23,579 nt of DNA from Ophiostoma sp. CBS 140.51 (lineage: Eukaryota > Ascomycota > Sordariomycetes > Ophiostomatales > Ophiostomataceae), in the NCBI GenBank assembly GCA_029298735.1, contig JANSLP010000430.1, forward strand, positions 1 through 23,579, read 5' to 3'. Of this stretch, positions 10,128 to 20,098 are shown in pieces (positions within the stretch are counted from its first letter, which is position 1; every line of letters starts with the position of its first letter). The position numbers and the translations under genes are program-made. The notes under the pieces are model-generated. The model did not search any database. It was not told the DNA's origin and was given only the letters and a program-made list of their open reading frames with translations.

Positions 10128-11222
10128 ATGACGACACCAGGAAAGCCGTTCCCTCCGGGCATCCACGCCCCTTGCCTGACTTGGTTTGACAATGATGCGA
10201 CCCAAGAGATTGACTGGGATCTCCAGACAAAGCACATTGAGTTTATCATTGGCTCTGGCGTTCATGGAAGTAAGTAACAAATTTTGTGTCGTCAATGGCC
10301 ACAGTCAGGAACAAAACTAACATCTCAACAGTCATCCTTGCTGGAACCAATGGCGAGGCCGTGGCGTTGACGACTACCGAAAAGGAGAAGCTTGTCCGCA
10401 CGACTGTTGAGGTTGCCCAAAGACTAAACCGCCCCGATGTGACCATCACCATGGGCTGTGGCGGCCAGAGCACGCGTGAAGTCATAGCAGAAACGCGCCT
10501 GGCCAAGGAGGCCGGAGCCGAATTCGCCCTTGTTCTCGTCCCCAGCTACTTCCACTTCGCAATGAACGATGCTGCCATTATTGCCTTTTTCGAGGAGTTG
10601 GCCGATGTTAGCCCGATTCCCGTTGTCATTTACAACTTCCCAACAGTTGCTGCTGGCCTTGACTGCAATACCGATGTACTCAGCAAGCTCGGCCAGCATC
10701 CAAACATTGTCGGCGTGAAGCTCACATGTGGAGGTATCGCCAAGGTGGCACGGATCGCTGCCGAGTTCAGCCCGCCCCAGTTCAGTGCTGTCGCTGGTCA
10801 GAGTGACTGGCTCGTACCTGCCCTGACTGTGGGCGGCACTGGCGCCGTGACTGGTGTTGGCAATCTCTATCCCAAGGTATGTCCGAGTATCTCGTAAGCA
10901 ACTGAAATCTACACAATCTCTAACAGTTTACTCTTAACAGTCCTGCGTCCAGATGTATGACCTGTACAAATCGGGCAATGTGAAGGAGGCCGAGGCGGCA
11001 CAACTGCGACTTGCTCAGATGGAATGGGGCTTTGCCAAGGGTGGCATCAACGGCACAAAATGGGCTGTGGGCAAGTTTTTGGGCTATGCTGCCGAGAAAC
11101 GCCATTGCCGTAGACCTTACCCTCAGTTTGCAGATGAGTCCAAGCAGGCCTGGATCTCGACGGTGGTTGAGACGCTCCTGGCCGATGAGAAGAAGCTGAA
11201 TAGAAGCCCTCTTCTCCAGTAG
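10128..11222 (+). CDS. DapA/DHDPS-family aldolase (2-keto-3-deoxy acid aldolase-like)
   Basis: Class I (Schiff-base) aldolase of the dihydrodipicolinate synthase superfamily, 322 residues, cytosolic TIM barrel. Exons 10128-10269, 10332-10876 and 10941-11222; introns of 62 and 64 bp with clear CTAAC branch sites. At the second intron an earlier CAG at 10924-10926 is out of frame, so the acceptor ending at 10940 is used. Motifs: GTNGE (52-56), the pyruvate-binding loop; the catalytic Tyr in VIYNFP (Y148); and the Schiff-base Lys in VGVKL (K177). Fungi make lysine by the aminoadipate route, so a biosynthetic DapA role is unlikely. Characterised fungal relatives such as GaaC/LGA1 split 2-keto-3-deoxy-L-galactonate into pyruvate and an aldehyde, and other members cleave 4-hydroxy-2-oxo acids. 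The adjacent ADH and SDR could reduce the aldehyde product (inference). The substrate cannot be assigned. Confidence 0.9.
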
Positions 11223-11262
11223 ATCGCATTCATTGACCTGGATGAATGTTCATACATAGCAA

Positions 11263-11290
11263 AATAAACAATAGTTATCAATTATTGTTT
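11263..11290 (+). terminator. Poly(A) signal and 8-bp inverted repeat at the convergent gene ends
   Basis: Forty bases after the aldolase stop there is an AATAAA (11263-11268). It overlaps a perfect inverted repeat with arms AAACAATA (11266-11273) and TATTGTTT (11283-11290) and a 9-base loop. It lies in the 260-bp gap between the aldolase and the convergent alcohol dehydrogenase, so it probably belongs to 3'-end formation. That role is inferred from position. Confidence 0.4.
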
Positions 11291-11482
11291 GTCTTTAGGA
11301 CTCCCCGACCTGACTGTTCGAGCTACCATGATAATTTTGTGCTCTGTCCCAACAACAGTAGACAGCAAGATATGTTCATCAATGACGTGCGAACAGTAGA
11401 CGGGTGGCGACAAGCATATTGACTTTAATCATTTCATTATTCTCTATACACCTATCTCCGTTAACAGCACAGACACCTAAGC

Positions 11483-12702
11483 TTATGCACCAAATGCTTT
11501 ATCGTAGCCGACCATGGTAAACCGGTAGTGGACGTCGTTCTTCTCTAGTCGTTGGATGGTGTTGGAGAGGTTCTCCTCACTGATGGGTACAGTCTCAACC
11601 CACGACTTGATGCCCTTATCAGCAGCCAGCTGCAGCATAGAGAGCATCTCCTTACGGCTGCCAAGATGCGAAGCGCTGATCGAGCATCCGTTGGGGCCTA
11701 GCATCTGAGGAGTAATCTGCAGCGTCGATTCCTCGGGGAAACCGGTCGACACAAACTTGCCGTGGACATCCAGCAACGAGAGGTAGCCCTCAAGATCAAA
11801 GCCAGAGCCGAAGTTGTTTGCCGTGCTGATAACGAGGTCAAAGGTCATCTTGTGCGGCACATTCCAGTCCTTGTCTTGTGTGGCGAGGAAGCCATCGGCG
11901 CCCATTTTAAAAGCATCCGCCTCCTTGGCGTGCGAGCGCGAAATGACCCATGTCTCGGCACCGAGAGCTTTGCCAAAGAGAACACCAAAGTGGCCCAGGC
12001 CACCCAGACCGACAATGGCCACTTTCTTGCCAGGCCCTGCACCGTTACGTACAAGAGGGCTGTACAGAGTGATGCCTGCACAGAGCATGGGCGCGACCAT
12101 CTCGCTGGGGATAGACTCGGGGATCGGGAAGACCCTGCATGGAATACGGTTAAGACGAAGCTTATAAAATGGAGAAAACAGCCTCACTTACCAATGTTCG
12201 TGGGTACGAATGTGCGACGAGTAGCCACCCTGAGTCACAAGGCCGGTATCAGGCCAGATGCTGCCATACGTATCCAGCTGCTTCGAGCAGTAGGTTTCGT
12301 TGTCGTTGTTGCACTGACGGCAGTCCAAGCATGAGTACGACTGTGCGCCCACCCCAACGCGGTCTCCAACCTCGACGCTGGTCACCTTGGAGCCAATACG
12401 GATGGCCTTGCCAACAATTTCTGCCACGTGCATCAGCTTACATTATTCATGCAAGGCACGGCAACTAAAAACCACGTCGTATTTTGGAGAAACGTACCGT
12501 GGCCCACAGCCAAGGGGAAGTTGTTGCGGCCCCAACCGCCGTTGATCGTGTGAATGTCACTGCTGCACATACCACAGCACTCAATCTTCAGTTCGACGTC
12601 ATGGTCACCGAACGGCTTCGTGTCGAACTTCCGCTTGGTGAAAGTTGTGTAGTTGGCAGACGAGTCTACCTGAAAACCCTCATACTGGTCGTACTTGGAC
12701 AT
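11483..12702 (-). CDS. Zinc-dependent alcohol dehydrogenase, ADH6/cinnamyl-alcohol type, likely NADP(H)-dependent
   Basis: Medium-chain dehydrogenase/reductase of 361 residues interconverting aldehydes and alcohols, cytosolic. Exons in order: 12702-12498, 12420-12192 and 12134-11483, with introns of 77 and 57 bp. The first splice rebuilds the catalytic GHE motif. Catalytic zinc ligands are C46 (in CGMCSSD), H68 with E69, and C163 (PMLCAG); structural zinc ligands are C99, C102, C105 and C113. The Rossmann motif is GLGGLG (187-192). The downstream SRS stretch, in place of an acidic residue, points to NADP(H). Numbering and length match yeast Adh6 almost exactly as remembered; that family reduces a broad range of aliphatic and aromatic aldehydes. 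It converges on the aldolase and diverges from the SDR. A TATA-like ATAAATATA on the minus strand lies roughly 110 bp upstream of the ATG. Confidence 0.93.
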
Positions 12703-13346
12703 GGCTGGAATTTTTTGTGTTCTTGTGTGGTTTTGTTTCTGTTGGTTCTTGGCCGTACTGCTATGTCCCTAAGGTTGCCCAAAGAGGTAACAGGATATAC
12801 AGTCGACCGGTATATTTATTTGGACCATCATGAATACCGAAGCCCACGACGTTTTTTGAGAGCCTCAACCGATGCGACCTTCGTCGGATACCAATTTCAA
12901 GAAGCTTCTTCTGTCGCATGTGATTGCAATTGGAGGTGCGGTCGTGCTGTCCGCTAGCGTGGTCGCGTCGACGCTCCCGACTTGAACAGGGCCCTGACAG
13001 GAGCTTTCGGCAACTGGCGCTGCTGCCCACAACCTGATCGGGTGTTGGTGGACACGCTAATAGGCGACGCTGTATCGGCCGCTTAGCCTTCTGTTGCCGT
13101 CTTCCTCCAACTGTGTCTTTCCATCTGCCGTGCCATGATATCTCGCATGCCCTTGTCCACTCGGATCGTCCGATTTCTCACCGAGATGCAGATCCAGAGT
13201 CACAACCAACATCACAGCTTCGGTCATGCATACTGCCGTACTTAAGGATACGGCCTACGTAAAGGCATTTTGTGCCTGCCGTCATTGTAGCTTTCTCCAA
13301 CAGCTGCTTTCCCCATTCGATATTTATGTGTTCTAGCGTGTGAGCT
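12703..13346. promoter_or_regulatory. Divergent promoter between ADH and SDR
   Basis: A 644-bp head-to-head promoter for the two reductase genes. It carries a TATA-like element near 12812-12822 (serving the minus strand) and a TATTTA at about 13321 near the SDR start. Two sites have zinc-cluster form: CGG-N5-CCG at 13162-13172 and CGGCCG at 13076-13081. Binding by the Zn2Cys6 protein in this window is only a possibility. No coding sequence is supported here. Confidence 0.5.
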
Positions 13347-14497
13347 ATGGTCGAATCAAAGATGTACGTACCGTGTTGATACCGACTTCGAACCAAACGC
13401 GCTATGAGACATACTTACACAACAATAGACAGTATGTCCTTGTGACAGGAGCCACGGGCTTCATCGGCGCACATGTCGTCGACGAGCTTCTCCGGCGCGG
13501 TATCCGTGTCCGCGGTGCCACACGTTCGGCAGCAAAGGGCGAGGCCATGATCCAGGCCCGGCCAGAATACGCCGCGTCACTGGACTTTGTCCAGATTGAC
13601 GACTTTGCAAGGCCCGGTCCGCTCGACCATGCAGTCCAAGGTGTTGACGCTGTGATCCACGTCGCCAGTGTAAGTCATGCTGGATCCAATATCCGTTGAC
13701 CGGCCAGTATTCTGACACTTCAGCCACTCACCTACGACACAAAGGACAACGAGAAGGAGTTGATTATCCCGGCAATCAACGGCGTCAAGAGCATCCTCGA
13801 AGCATCAGCACGAAACCCCACCGTCCACCGCGTCGTCATGACATCTTCGTTTGCCTCGGTCATGAACGCCAACCGGAAAGGGCCGCCATACTTTACATAC
13901 ACAGGCAGCGACTGGAACCCATTGACATATCAGGAATCGATTGCACCCGACACTCCCGCACATATCGCTTATCGTGGCGCAAAAAAGTTTGCCGAAAAAG
14001 CGGCATGGGATTTTGTGCGCGAGCAGAAGCCCAACTTTGACCTTGTCACCCTCTGCCCGTCGATGACATTTGGCCCGATTGTCCACCCCATTTCGGGCAT
14101 GGAGCAACTCAACGAGTCCAATGCCATGCTTTGGAAGATTGCTCAGGGCCAGCCACTGGCAACTGCCCGTGTTCCTTCGTGGATCGATGTTCGTGATCTA
14201 GCTCTAGCACATGTTGAGGCTCTTCTACGTCCGAGTGCTGGCGGAAAGCGATACATCCCCGGCGGTAAGGAGCGCTTCTCTTACGACTGGGCAGCGTGGA
14301 TAATGGAGGAAGAATTTGACTGGGCCAAAGGCAAGGTCCAGCGTGAGGAGCAGACCGTGGACGACTCGTACGGGTTTGATGGCGAGACGACGGCCCGTGA
14401 GCTCGGCATGCAGTACACAGACTTCCGTAAGACTGTCGTGGATCTCATCACACAGCTCAATGAAATGCAAGAGGCGACGCCAGAAGGGTCCCCATAG
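13347..14497 (+). CDS. Extended short-chain dehydrogenase/reductase (GRE2 / dihydroflavonol reductase-like)
   Basis: NADP(H)-dependent carbonyl reductase of 343 residues, cytosolic. Exons 13347-13363 (only 17 bp), 13429-13669 and 13724-14497; introns of 65 and 54 bp. The start is inferred: the only ATG that splices into frame through a GTACGT donor and an AATAG acceptor, giving MVESKIQYVLVTG. Motifs: the nucleotide-binding TGATGFIG (12-19), the catalytic Ser region MTSSFAS (S127/S128) and the YRGAKK catalytic pair (Y169, K173). The tail beyond about 240 is the substrate-binding lobe with the family's IPGG stretch. Relatives reduce aldehydes, diketones, methylglyoxal or dihydroflavonols, and the substrate here is unknown. 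It shares a divergent promoter with the alcohol dehydrogenase, so the two are probably co-expressed. Confidence 0.9.
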
Positions 14498-14548
14498 ATA
14501 CAGATGCAGTAGATGAATATGTGCATAGCAGCAATTGGAATAGACGAA

Positions 14549-16062
14549 TTAGACAGACACGCTAATACATTTCTGAAGTTTAGAACGAACTTGATATATT
14601 TCAACTATTGTTAGTGTGTTATTAGTGTTAGTGTTGTACAATCTCTTTTCAGTACCTTTCAAGTTTCTCGAGTCAATCCCCTGCGGCAATTCGAGGTCGA
14701 GGTGTGAATGGACGATCCTGTCGTGTGCCTGGACCTGGTATTCGCACCGACATGCTACTGAACAGCGCCAAGACACTTCGTCTGGGAAGAAATGAAGCAA
14801 ACGGCGAGGCAAAAAGGTCCTTTGCTGGACCCAACCGCGTAGCATCAAATAGCTCCTTTGTTCTGACAAGCTCTGGGGGCCAAGTTGCTCTTTGATGCTC
14901 TTGTAGTGTCCACCGAATCCTCCCCTGGTTCCAAACTGCCGCCATGGAGGGGCAAATATGTCTGCCGGCCTTGCATTGGGGACATGCTGTTGCAGCTTCC
15001 GCGTGCTTTCGTACAGGGCAGTCCGCTCGGTCGTTGTGATGAAGTCAAGCCTGACCATCCAAAGCAGCATCTGCAGCCGGCGTTATGTATGAGTTCATAT
15101 AGTCCTGTTCCATTTTTGAGCCCTGGATCTCCCAGTCTTATTTCTTATCTTAGATGATGCACAACGATTCTGTCCATATGTAGTACACGGACAACTCCCG
15201 GCATATCTGGATTACGTCCTGGAAGGTTCTTGGAAATTGAAAGATTGGGATACTCTTCTTGAAGCCATCCATGTTGTGCGGCTTGAGCTGTAGCTCTACC
15301 TTGCCGCCCCACCTGTGGCTCAAGGCAACATACCGTCCATGATAAACTGCAGACTCCGAGATGGGGATCTCTCCCAGGGCCAATGAACATGATCCGGTCT
15401 GGAAACACGACGGATGCCATTTTCTTACAGGCTCGGTGCTTTCTATGGCACTAGTCTACCCAGGCTTTGATGAGCGCCAGGCAGTCTGGTGAGTCTGACG
15501 TGGCTAGCAACTTGTCTTGCATAGCTCAGCCCAGGCAGTGGCGTGTCATTTTGTCCTACATTCTGGTCATTATTCGAAATACATACATGAAGTTGTTGTT
15601 GAGTAGCCAACCCTTCACCTGGTACATCTCCACTGATCGCTTCACGGGAGGATGGGGTTTATTCGGTGGATATCCCGGGCCTGAAAACCACCATCGCTTT
15701 TTAAATTCTGTATCGTGATCGTATTAGCCGGCAAAGTCTGCTATCAAATCCCCCATTGCCACATTGGACAACTTACCTTCCTCGTCACACAACGTTGTCG
15801 ACGTGAACTCGGATTTCAGATCAAATATTTCCGAGTTCCCAAATAATCAAATGTGGAGAAGGCTGATACGCGAGTCGAATCGGTCCTCTGGACTCAGTGT
15901 ATCATAGACAAGTCGGCATGCTGGGCAGCAGAGCAACCCTCACACAATCTACGGTCCAGGTATCCGCATCTGGCCCCACTGGCCATCTTAAAATGCTCGA
16001 CAGTACACACAATCGGTATCTGGCTTTTGGAGTTTTCGATACGCTCTGACAAGACGATCCAT
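14549..16062 (-). pseudogene. HET-domain (heterokaryon incompatibility) gene, decayed with multiple stops
   Basis: Remnant of a HET-domain protein (PF06985), a fungal non-self recognition and cell-death effector class. A plausible ATG at 16062 leads into a Cys-pair N-terminus (CVYC, then CCPACRLVYDTL) interrupted by in-frame stops at 15988-15990, 15949-15951, 15940-15942 and 15847-15849. An apparent intact intron follows (15708-15776), then SDSPDCLALIKAW, another stop (about 15450), and a frame change near 15380. The HET core is unmistakable: GRYVALSHRWGG (about 15300-15340) and YIWTESLCII (ending 15153), with stops at 15150-15152 and 15138-15140. A further frame change near 15060 gives LRGWVQQRTFLPRRLLHF (about 14785-14845), matching the conserved 'RgWvlQEr' block. 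Several stops are where CAA or CAG would be expected, as from C-to-T mutation of the RIP type. It is non-functional as it stands. It sits tail-to-tail with the SDR. Confidence 0.8.
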
Positions 16063-16366
16063 GTTTCGGTGATCCTGGACTTAGCGACGGTGGAAAGTGG
16101 AAAAGGAGAGACCTGTCATATACGTGATTTGACACAATGCGGGGCTACCTGTGAATATGCAAATTGTAGTACACGCGGGGTCCATGTGCATCGATGTAGC
16201 TGTGTGAGTGAGGTGCACGCGAGTGACTGCAGGAAAATAACACTTAGAGGACTTGTTCACTGCATTTCGATTGTCCAGTCACATAAATAGCTAACAAAAT
16301 AAGTTAAATATAAATCACATTAGATAACAGACTCGCTTTTAATATACATCACAACCAAGCAACGTT
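16063..16366. other. Interval between PhyH gene 3' end and HET pseudogene
   Basis: About 300 bp holding the former promoter of the HET remnant and the 3' UTR of the PhyH gene, both on the minus strand. AT-rich around 16280-16350. No gene or clear signal is seen. Confidence 0.4.
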
Positions 16367-17470
16367 CTAGTAGCCCTTTGCCGTCTTGACGTGGGCAATC
16401 TTCTCCCACACCTCTGGATGCAGAACCGAGCTGAAATTGTTGCTGAACTTGCTCTCGAGATAATTAAACTCGGAATCCGGCTCGTACTTGGCAGCAATCT
16501 TAATCTGGCCGTACTTCTCAAGAGCCTCAATATGCGAGCGAAGCGACTCAGGGAACGAGACCAGGGCACCGTTTTTAAACCAGCCGGCATAGTAGTTGAT
16601 GGTCAGGAGAATGCGGATCTCGTCCGACGGGTTCGGCATTCCAGCGTGCCACAGACGCAGGTCGCGAATCAAAATAGAGCCCTTCTTTACGCGGGGATAC
16701 AGGGGCGGGCGGATAGCACGACGCTCGGCGACGACGGGCTCGTCAATGAACGGCTCACCCAGCTGCGGCCGCACCTCGACGCCCGTGTTCTGGGTTCCCA
16801 GCCACAGCTCAGTCATGCCATTCTCCGGCCCACAGTCGCACAGGCACACGTTCTGTGTAATGGCAAAGGGGTGCGTGGGGTGCTCGAAGCGCATGTCGGA
16901 GTGGACGCGCTGGCGGTCGTCGTTCTTGAGGAGGGTGTTGGAGCGGATGAAGTGCACCTCAGGCTGGGGGCCAAGGATGCAGGAGATGATGCGCGAGGCA
17001 TGCTTGTTGGCAAAAATCTCGGGCGACAGCCATTCTAGAGTGGGGTGTCAGTTTAAACTTTCGTACGTTATTCCATTGAAGCTTGTGATTGAGTGCATAC
17101 CCTTCTCCAGAGGAGGAACCTGCGACAGGTTGCCACCGGCCTTTGCGCCGTTCTGTGTGACCTTGTTGTTCAAAGGACTGTTTTGTTAGTCACTGCAAGC
17201 AAAGGACCCTTGTCAATGTTTTTCTGCCCTCGGTTCAACATACGCATAGTGTGACAAGCCCTCGCCGGCCAACAGCTTGTGGGTGTCGACAATCATCCTC
17301 TCATTCAGCTTGTCGACGAGGTCGTTGTGAACGGCATTCTCGAGCACGACAAAGCCATCGCGGAAGAAAGCCTCGACCGAGTCGTAGAGGTTGTGGTCCG
17401 ACAGGACGCCAGAGTCACGCTCCTCGTCCGTGAGACGGATAATGACGGGGTGGTCAGGAACAGACGGCAT
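16367..17470 (-). CDS. Phytanoyl-CoA dioxygenase (PhyH) family Fe(II)/2-oxoglutarate oxygenase
   Basis: Non-haem iron oxygenase of 323 residues; members hydroxylate a small substrate while decarboxylating 2-oxoglutarate. Exons in order: 17470-17244, 17177-17101 and 17034-16367, with two introns of 66 bp each; the first has a textbook TGACTAAC branch site. Motifs: FFRDGFVVLENAV near the N-terminus, typical of the PhyH fold; iron ligands H146 and D148 (VHSDMRF) and H231 (RLWHAGMPN); and the 2-oxoglutarate-binding R242 (EIRILL). All catalytic residues are present, so it should be active. There is no clear peroxisomal or secretion signal (C-terminus KGY). The substrate is unknown: this family in fungi covers catabolic and secondary-metabolism enzymes. 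It is divergent from the MFS gene at 18303, suggesting that the transporter handles its substrate or product. Confidence 0.9.
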
Positions 17471-18302
17471 TGTGATGGAGTTGTGTGGTAAGTGAAGTGA
17501 TCTTTGAGACTGTTTGTCCAGAAAGAGACGTGATGTGGGTTAGATAAGATTAGATTGAGATGTCAAATGATTCAGTGCCGGAACCAAAGTAGGCGAATTT
17601 GGACGAGCACGTTGTGCAGCATATATCATAAGTCGCCATCTGGAGGCGTCTGCCACGCGACCGATGGAGGAACTGAAGCTGTCGTCTGACGTCGTAGGAG
17701 AGTACCCGTATCTCTCCGCTTGTCGGATATCGGCTAGGCGGGGATGTGTTCTCGTGCCATGCATCGTGTGTGCGCGTCCGCTGCCGAAGCTACTGACCCA
17801 CAGGTCGGCTGTTAGCGCGCCTCCTTCAGATGTCCTCTCGCCCCCGTGGGGAGAGCAAAGAGAAAGAGGAGACAGAGAGCCGGGGCCCACATCTCGGTAG
17901 TTAGCGCCGTAATGCTCGGAAGACGCCTTCAACCCCATGGGGAGAAAGGAGAAAGGAGATACAAGGAAAAGAGGAAACGAGACAAGACGAAGAGACGGGC
18001 CAGAAACGGATCAAAGCCTGTTTTGCTCTTGCCAGATTGCTATTTGCAAACGCCTTGCCGGGATACGACGAGCCATGGACGCGCATCCTGCAGCCTGTCT
18101 TCTTCCTCGTGTTCTCGTCTCCCCCCTTGTGGTTCTTTTTAATAGGACATGATCGCCCAGTGTTTTGTCTCAAAAATACGCGCGTCAGAACGAACAGTCC
18201 TGCCATGACCCATCGCCAACTTTTGCTGTGCATCTGACACACATCCATTTCTCTGTCTTTCTCTCTACGTCTCTCCACCTCTCATCCCCACCATCCTCCA
18301 AC
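17471..18302. promoter_or_regulatory. Divergent promoter between PhyH oxygenase and MFS transporter
   Basis: An 830-bp head-to-head intergenic stretch. It contains a purine-rich block on the + strand (about 17856-18000, many GAGAAAGG/GAAGAGA units) and a pyrimidine-rich leader (about 18245-18300, CTCTC/CCACC-rich) immediately before the transporter ATG; CT-rich leaders are usual at strongly expressed fungal genes. A CGG-N4-CGG direct repeat (CGGATATCGG, about 17725) is present. Overlapping open frames on both strands here have no family resemblance. Confidence 0.5.
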
Positions 18303-20098
18303 ATGTCAGCACCGGCCGCCGCCGAGTCCGGGGACATGAAGGCTGAACTTCAGGCCCAGGAGGTGGACCGCGAAGTGTCGCACGTCGAGGGCAAGGCGAC
18401 CAACTTTGTCATCGACAACTCCAACGAAATCTCCAACGATGCCAACCTCACGTTCTGGCAGACCAACCGCCGCTACTGGCGTGCCATGGCCATCTCTTTT
18501 GCCTGTGGTGTCTGTGCCATGGGCGATGGTTACCAGTACAAGATGCCAGGCAACATTGTCGCTCTCAAGGGCTTCATCCAGCAGATGGGCTACTTTGACG
18601 ACAAGACTCAGGCCTACAAGCTTGACCCGCAGAAGGTCTCTGCTTGGGGTGGCACCTATGCCGGCTCCCTCGTCGTGATTCTTCTTGTTGGCAACTGGCC
18701 CATCGACCGCTTTGGCCGCAAGCCTGCTCTTTGGGCTGTGCAGATATTCATGATCATTGCAGCCCTCATCGAGTGCTTTGCAACCAACTGGACTCACTGG
18801 CTTGCCGCCAAGATTATGAATGTGAGTACTCCAAGCAAATACCTATCATACTGCACGTCACTAACGATGAGTTCTAGGGTTTCTCTGTCGGATGCAACCA
18901 GATGGCTGCGACTACCTACATTTCTGAGATTGCACCCACCCGCGCTCGTGGTGCCGCCCTGGGTTTCTATCAGCTGTTTGTATGTATCACCCCACAATAA
19001 ATACACAATCCACAGAAAAGAGGAAAATGGCGTGATGGAATTTTACACAAAGACTAACACCAGCAGTGGGCCCTTGGAGGTTTTGGATCAGCCATTGCAC
19101 TTCAGATTGTCTCCACGATGCCAACTGATAAATGGCGCCATGCTGTGTACTCGCAGTGGCCTTTTGTTGGCCTGGCCCTAATCTGTCTGCTTCTCATCCC
19201 GGAGACGCCTCGTTTCTACGCCCAGCGTGGCAAGCATGAGCAGGCCAAGAAGGTCATGGCTCGCATCTATGCCGGTGTCCCTGACTATGATCTTGAGCAT
19301 GAGTACGCCATTGTGCTCAAGGAAATTGAGGACGGCAAGGTTCTTCTCAACAAGCAGAGAAAAGTGTCCGTTCTGGACTGCTTCCGCGGTACCAACCTTC
19401 GCCGTACCATTGTCTCTCTCGTGCCCTACAACAACCAGCTCTGGGATGGTGCACCAGCTATCTTCGTGTACACGTCCTACTTCTTCCAGCAGGCCGGTGT
19501 CGCCCAGCCATTTATTGCCACCGTGTCGGTCAACACTGTCCTTGTCGTCTTTGTGGCCATTAGCTTCTACACCACGGACCGCGTTGGTCGCCGTCCTCTG
19601 CTTGTGTACGGCGGTGCATTTATGGTTCCGCTGCTGTTCATTGTCGGTGCCATTCTCAAGCTCCCCAAGTCGACTGCCCACGGATCGGCCATGATTGCTG
19701 TCAGCTGTATTTGGGTCGCTGCTTACTCTTCCTCGGCTGGTCCACTCGGCTTCACTTTCCTCGCCGACTGTTCGACGGCCATTCTCCGTGCCAAAACGGC
19801 CAACATGGGTGCTCTTGCCTTTGCCCTCCTATCTCTCATCACTACCTACTGCACGCCCATCATGCTGGCATCGCCAAACTTTGGTGTTTCTAGCACAATG
19901 TTCTTTTACGGCTCCACGTCCCTGGTCTTTGTCATTGTGATGTGGTTTGTGATCCCTGAGACCAAAAACCGCTCGTATGTTGAGCTGGATGAGATGTTTG
20001 AGCTTAAGGTGCCGACCCGCCAGTTTGCTACCTATGAGACGTCGGTTGATCGCGCCAAGAAGGCCGCCGCGGGACTTCCTGTCACGCAGGTCGCTTAA
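18303..20098 (+). CDS. MFS sugar-porter family transporter
   Basis: Predicted plasma-membrane proton symporter of 550 residues with about 12 membrane helices. Exons 18303-18821, 18878-18979 and 19067-20098; introns of 56 and 87 bp, all junctions in phase 0. The second acceptor is a tandem CAGCAG (19061-19066), so an extra Gln is possible. Motifs: an N-terminal cytosolic tail of about 60 residues, DRFGRKPALW, YISEIAPTRARG, IPETPRF, DRVGRRPLL and the C-terminal IPETKNRSYVELDEMF. The usual 'QQxxG' helix-7 motif is replaced by YNNQLWDG, so a hexose is less certain; relatives take up di- and oligosaccharides or other polyols and acids. It is divergent from the PhyH gene. Confidence 0.93.

Noticed and set aside
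15853..16290. A 145-codon + strand open frame rich in Cys and His
   Set aside because: Lies opposite the HET remnant, and its Cys pattern is explained by the antisense of that gene; no domain recognised.
16391..17038. A 215-codon + strand open frame opposite the PhyH gene
   Set aside because: It crosses the intron of a gene with complete catalytic residues on the other strand and resembles no family.
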